NCBI GenBank assembly: GCA_020831805.1
Contig: JAFIFX010000006.1
Span: forward strand, 62,001 to 126,000
Length of the DNA: 64,000 nt
Origin: Planctomycetota bacterium
GTDB lineage: Bacteria > Planctomycetota > Phycisphaerae > Phycisphaerales > UBA1924
Reading direction: 5' to 3'
Position numbers and translations under genes: made by a program
Notes under the pieces: generated by a model
Database searches by the model: none
Told to the model about the DNA's origin: nothing
The model's input: only the letters and a program-made list of their open reading frames with translations
Shown here: positions 60,981 through 64,000 of the stretch, piece after piece
Layout: each line of letters starts with the position of its first letter
How positions within the stretch are numbered: position 1 is the first letter of the stretch

Positions 60981-61051
60981 TGGGGCCCGGCCGGGCTGGT
61001 TGCCCGGCGTGGGTGCGCCCGGGGAGCCCGGGCGGTGCTTTGGAGCGAGCC

Positions 61052-61276
61052 ATGAAGAAGGACATCCATCCCACCTACTACCCGTCCTGCAAGGTGATTC
61101 ACAACGGTGAAGTTGTGATGACCGTCGGGGCGACCGTGCCGGAGATCCGGGTGGAGGTCTGGTCGGGCTCGCACCCGTTCTTCACGGGCAAGAGCGCGTT
61201 CGTGGACGCGGCCGGCCGGGTGGAGAAGTTCCAGAAGAAGTTCCAGGGGAGCTACTTCAAGGACAAGAAGAAGTAA
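61052..61276 (+). CDS. rpmE: 50S ribosomal protein L31, zinc-free form
   Basis: This is a 74-residue protein starting MKKDIHPTYY and containing GSHPFFTGKSAFVDAAGRVEK, typical of L31. The zinc cysteines of the standard form (SCSCG and CSKCHPF) are replaced: the latter reads WSGSHPF, and only Cys13 remains. It belongs to the zinc-independent group, although its C-terminus resembles type A. ATG 61052 follows TTGGAGCG. It stands alone with its own promoter and terminator. Confidence 0.94.
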   Translation: MKKDIHPTYYPSCKVIHNGEVVMTVGATVPEIRVEVWSGSHPFFTGKSAFVDAAGRVEKFQKKFQGSYFKDKKK

Positions 61277-61672
61277 GCCCTCGCCAACTTCTGCGGGTCC
61301 GGCTTCTGTCGGATCCAAGCGGCTGCTTGATTGTCGGACCTGGCGCATACGTGCGCCGGGTCTTTTTGCATGGTTTCCCGAGCAGGTGAGATCCCCCTTT
61401 TGGACAAACTCGGGTCGCCATCGCATCACCGGTCGGGGTGTGTGCGTATGAGGGAGCATCTCTCGGTGGTGCGTGGCCGGTCTGTTTCGGCCACGGATTC
61501 ACCGGCCCGGTCCCTCCCGGGCCTGGACAACGCATGACGGTGTAGACCTTTCCCCGGAGGATCCCGGTGGCCTGGTCTCGCTGTCTTTGGCTCTTAGTTG
61601 GGGCCCGCTGTTCTGGCGGGTTCGTGGAACAGGCGTCCGCTTTCGGCGGGCGAACATCGGACAGGAAGGTAC
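61277..61672 (+). other. 396-bp non-coding region between rpmE and the metzincin gene
   Basis: It begins with the rpmE terminator. The rest holds several perfect GC-rich stems in a row: GTGGCCG with CGGCCAC (61473-61494), GGCCCGG with CCGGGCC (61504-61523), and CCCGC with GCGGG around 61606-61621. It may be a long structured 5' leader for the downstream gene. I recognise no known riboswitch class and no gene. Confidence 0.4.
61336..61367 (+). terminator. Terminator of rpmE
   Basis: ACCTGGCGCA, loop TACG, TGCGCCGGGT pair with one G-T wobble and are followed by CTTTTT. Confidence 0.8.
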
Positions 61673-64000
61673 ATGATGAAGAGTGAAACCTCTCAGCTTG
61701 TGGGCCGGCTCGGCGGGCTCGGGTTGATCGCGTTGCTTGCCGGCTCGGCCGCGGGCGCGGACTGTGCGGCGGACGGCTGCACGCATGAGTCGCACGGCGT
61801 GCCGCTCGCGTTGGTCGCCCCCGACGAGCTGGCGCAGCGCGAGATCGCGCGTCGGATGCTGCCGCTGATGCCGCGGGAGCACCGCGACGCGATCATCGCG
61901 GCGGGCGGGATCGGTTCGGAAGATCACCCGGCACGGGGCCATGTGCACACGGACGCGTGCGAGCATGTGCCGTCGGACATCACGCCGCGGGAGTACATGG
62001 AGCAGATTTTCTCGGCCGAGCTGGCCGAGCGGATGACGGACATCCAGTGGCAGATCGTCAACGGGATCGTGGACACGCTGGAGCGGGGCGAGTTCGCCCC
62101 GGCGCTGTGCTTCCACCCCGACACCGATCCGGAGTACGCGTACGCGGTCAACCAGCTGATTGAGTTCCCGTTCACGATCCAGTTCCAGCAGACGGGGCGC
62201 TGGACGCGGACGGCGACCGACGGGTCCGGCCTGACGCAGGGCACGCCGACGACGCTGACTTACTCCTTCGCACCGGACGGGACCTTCGTCCCGAACCTGA
62301 TCGGCGTGTCGGGCAACTCGAGCCTGTTCGCGTGGCTGAACGGGATCTACGGCAGCCCCGAGAACTGGAAGCCGCTTTTCGACCAGGTGTTCGACCGCTG
62401 GGGTGAGCTGATCGGGACGACCTATGTGTACGAGCCGAACGACGACGGCGCCACACTGAACCGGACGAACGCGGCCGGCTGGGGCATCCTCGGCGTCCGT
62501 GGCGATGTGCGGATCGCGGCGATCCCGATCGACGGGAACGGCGGCGTGCTGGCCTACAACAACTTCCCCAACGACGGCGACATGGTGTTCGACGCGGGGG
62601 ACAGCTTCTACAACAACACCAACAACAACTCGCTCCGCATGCGGAACATCATCGCGCACGAGCATGGGCACGGGCTTGGCATGCTGCATGTGTGCCCGGC
62701 GAACCAGACCAAGCTGATGGAGCCGTTCATCTCGACCGCGTTCGACGGCCCGCAGCTGGACGACATCCTCAACGGGCACCGGCACTACGGCGACCCGCTC
62801 GAGCCGCTGACGGACGACCCGACGACGGCGCCCAGCCTGGGTTCATTCGGGCTCGGGGGCAACACGCTGCTGACCAATGTCTCGATCGACGGTGTGAACG
62901 ACCAGGACTTTTATCTCGTGACGGCGCAGGAGCGTTCCCGCCTGCAGGTGACGGTCGCGCCGGACGCGGGCGTCTACCAGCAGGGCCCGCAGACGCAGGC
63001 CTGCAACACCGGCACGACGACGAACTACAACAACATCCGCGACCTGCGGATCGACATCTACAGCCCCAACAACCCCTTCGCGCCGCTGGCCACGGCGGAC
63101 GACACGGGCCTGGGCGGCACCGAGGTACTGCTGTTCGACATCGAAGAGCCGGGCGATTTCCTGGTTCGGGTGTCGGCTTCGGGGCCGGACAATGTGCAGC
63201 GCTACGCGTTGAGCCTGTTCTTCACGCAGCTCCCGTTCCAGGCCCCCACGCTGACCGGCGACCTGCCCGAAGAGGTGGACCCCGGCGTGACGACGGATTT
63301 CGTGGTGTCGGTCGACCCGCGTGACGATGAGCTGGCGGGCGTGCCGCAGGTGTTCGTCAGCATCGGCGGGGCGCCGTTCATCGGATCGGACCTGACGAGC
63401 CTGGGTGGGCCGCTGTACGAGGTCTCGCTGCCGGCTGTCCAGTGCGACAGCTCGCTGCGGTTCTACTTCTCGCTGGAAGGTCAGACCTCCGGGACGGTGA
63501 CCGTGCCGGCGGGCGGCGCGTCGGCCGCGTTCGAGGCGATCATCGGCGAGCAGGTGATCGTGTTCGAGGACGATTTCAGCACGGACCTGGGCTGGGTCGT
63601 CGGAGCGCCCGATGACGACGCGACGACCGGCATCTGGGAGCGTGTCAACCCGGTCGGCACCACCGTCGGAAGCACGCAGGTGCAGCCGAGCGAGCCGCTG
63701 TTCGGGACGGCCTGCTACGTGACCGGCCAGCACCCCGGCGGCGGAGCCGGCGCGAACGATGTGGACAACGGCAAGACGACGCTATTCAGCCCAATCCTCG
63801 ATCTGTCCGAGGTGTCCGAGCCGGTGACGATCAGCTACTGGCGCTGGTACTCCAACGCGGCCGGCGCGAACCCCAACAACGACATCTTCGAGGTCGACAT
63901 CTCCGCCGACGGCGGGGCGACCTGGACGAGCGTGGAAGTGGTCGGCCCGGCCGGTCCCGAGGTCAACGGCGGCTGGTTCCAGACCGTGTTCAACCCGGCC
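61673..64000 (+). CDS. Secreted metzincin-type zinc metalloprotease, partial (C-terminus outside window)
   Basis: 776 residues are visible. A signal peptide (GLGLIALLAGSAAGA) is followed by a propeptide-like His/Asp-rich region. The zinc motif IIAHEHGHGLGMLHVC (HExxHxxGxxH) lies near residue 330 and defines a matrixin-like metzincin. After it come a prepeptidase-C-like beta domain (VNDQDFYLVTAQERSRLQVT…) and a domain with ITISYWRWYSNAAG-type strands resembling MAM or jelly-roll modules. ATG 61673 follows AGGAAGG; ATG 61676 is next to it. It is probably an extracellular protease; a surface-anchor domain may lie beyond the window. Confidence 0.88.
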   Translation, partial: MMKSETSQLVGRLGGLGLIALLAGSAAGADCAADGCTHESHGVPLALVAPDELAQREIARRMLPLMPREHRDAIIAAGGIGSEDHPARGHVHTDACEHVPSDITPREYMEQIFSAELAERMTDIQWQIVNGIVDTLERGEFAPALCFHPDTDPEYAYAVNQLIEFPFTIQFQQTGRWTRTATDGSGLTQGTPTTLTYSFAPDGTFVPNLIGVSGNSSLFAWLNGIYGSPENWKPLFDQVFDRWGELIGTTYVYEPNDDGATLNRTNAAGWGILGVRGDVRIAAIPIDGNGGVLAYNNFPNDGDMVFDAGDSFYNNTNNNSLRMRNIIAHEHGHGLGMLHVCPANQTKLMEPFISTAFDGPQLDDILNGHRHYGDPLEPLTDDPTTAPSLGSFGLGGNTLLTNVSIDGVNDQDFYLVTAQERSRLQVTVAPDAGVYQQGPQTQACNTGTTTNYNNIRDLRIDIYSPNNPFAPLATADDTGLGGTEVLLFDIEEPGDFLVRVSASGPDNVQRYALSLFFTQLPFQAPTLTGDLPEEVDPGVTTDFVVSVDPRDDELAGVPQVFVSIGGAPFIGSDLTSLGGPLYEVSLPAVQCDSSLRFYFSLEGQTSGTVTVPAGGASAAFEAIIGEQVIVFEDDFSTDLGWVVGAPDDDATTGIWERVNPVGTTVGSTQVQPSEPLFGTACYVTGQHPGGGAGANDVDNGKTTLFSPILDLSEVSEPVTISYWRWYSNAAGANPNNDIFEVDISADGGATWTSVEVVGPAGPEVNGGWFQTVFNPA

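Overview
The window is about 70% GC by eye and is packed with protein genes on both strands. It looks like a chromosomal segment of a planctomycete, most likely class Phycisphaerae. The evidence is a prepilin-type protein carrying an [10 protein letters not shown]-terminus, a secreted amylase ending in a GC-type dockerin-like tail (…NAGCP), an L22 with an extra N-terminal domain, many secreted or lipoprotein hydrolases, and a cyanobacterial-style two-domain ThiE. The organism assignment is inference; no rRNA gene is present to settle it.

Layout. 1-11448: carbohydrate region with two secreted GH13 enzymes, a secreted GH31 alpha-glucosidase, a pseudopilin-like protein, and a three-gene ribose-type (CUT2) sugar ABC transporter (permease, lipoprotein binding protein, double ATPase). 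11455-14610: two small membrane proteins, a membrane/peroxiredoxin-like fusion and pheS, all on the minus strand. 14716-30633: the S10-spc-alpha ribosomal protein superoperon on the minus strand, rpsJ to rplQ, including secY, map, rpmJ and rpoA. It lacks rpmD, adk, infA and rpsD at their usual places. A strong terminator follows rpsJ and a 351-bp non-coding gap separates rplC from rplD. 30947-35697: a secreted protein of unknown function, an M28 peptidase lipoprotein and ruvB. 35731-39698 (minus): a coiled-coil protein with a decayed zinc ribbon, cdsA, uppS and purA. 39884-53158: a small zinc-ribbon protein, an FHA protein, hemW, an RluA-type pseudouridine synthase, a Pgl-like protein, ThiE, M16 and M42 peptidases, a YgfZ-like protein, an alkaline phosphatase, cardiolipin synthase, RibD and an RNase HII-like protein. 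53375-64000: a 918-residue helical lipoprotein, tRNA-Leu(CAG), an atypical SUKH-family gene, recA, two small membrane proteins, an S10 carboxypeptidase, rpmE, and a secreted metzincin that runs off the end.

How the genes fit together. The left end suggests extracellular breakdown of alpha-glucans to monosaccharides by exported GH13 and GH31 enzymes, followed by uptake through a CUT2 importer. The middle is translation and secretion machinery. The right half mixes cofactor and lipid biosynthesis with secreted peptidases.

Four patterns run across the window. The tetranucleotide ACGT is almost absent: I count 11 by eye where base composition predicts well over 100. Several genes without a Shine-Dalgarno have a TAtCcT-like -10 element only 5-8 nt before the start codon, which suggests leaderless mRNAs. 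The zinc-ribbon ribosomal proteins S14, L36 and L31 have all lost their zinc ligands. Rho-independent terminators are frequent and strong.
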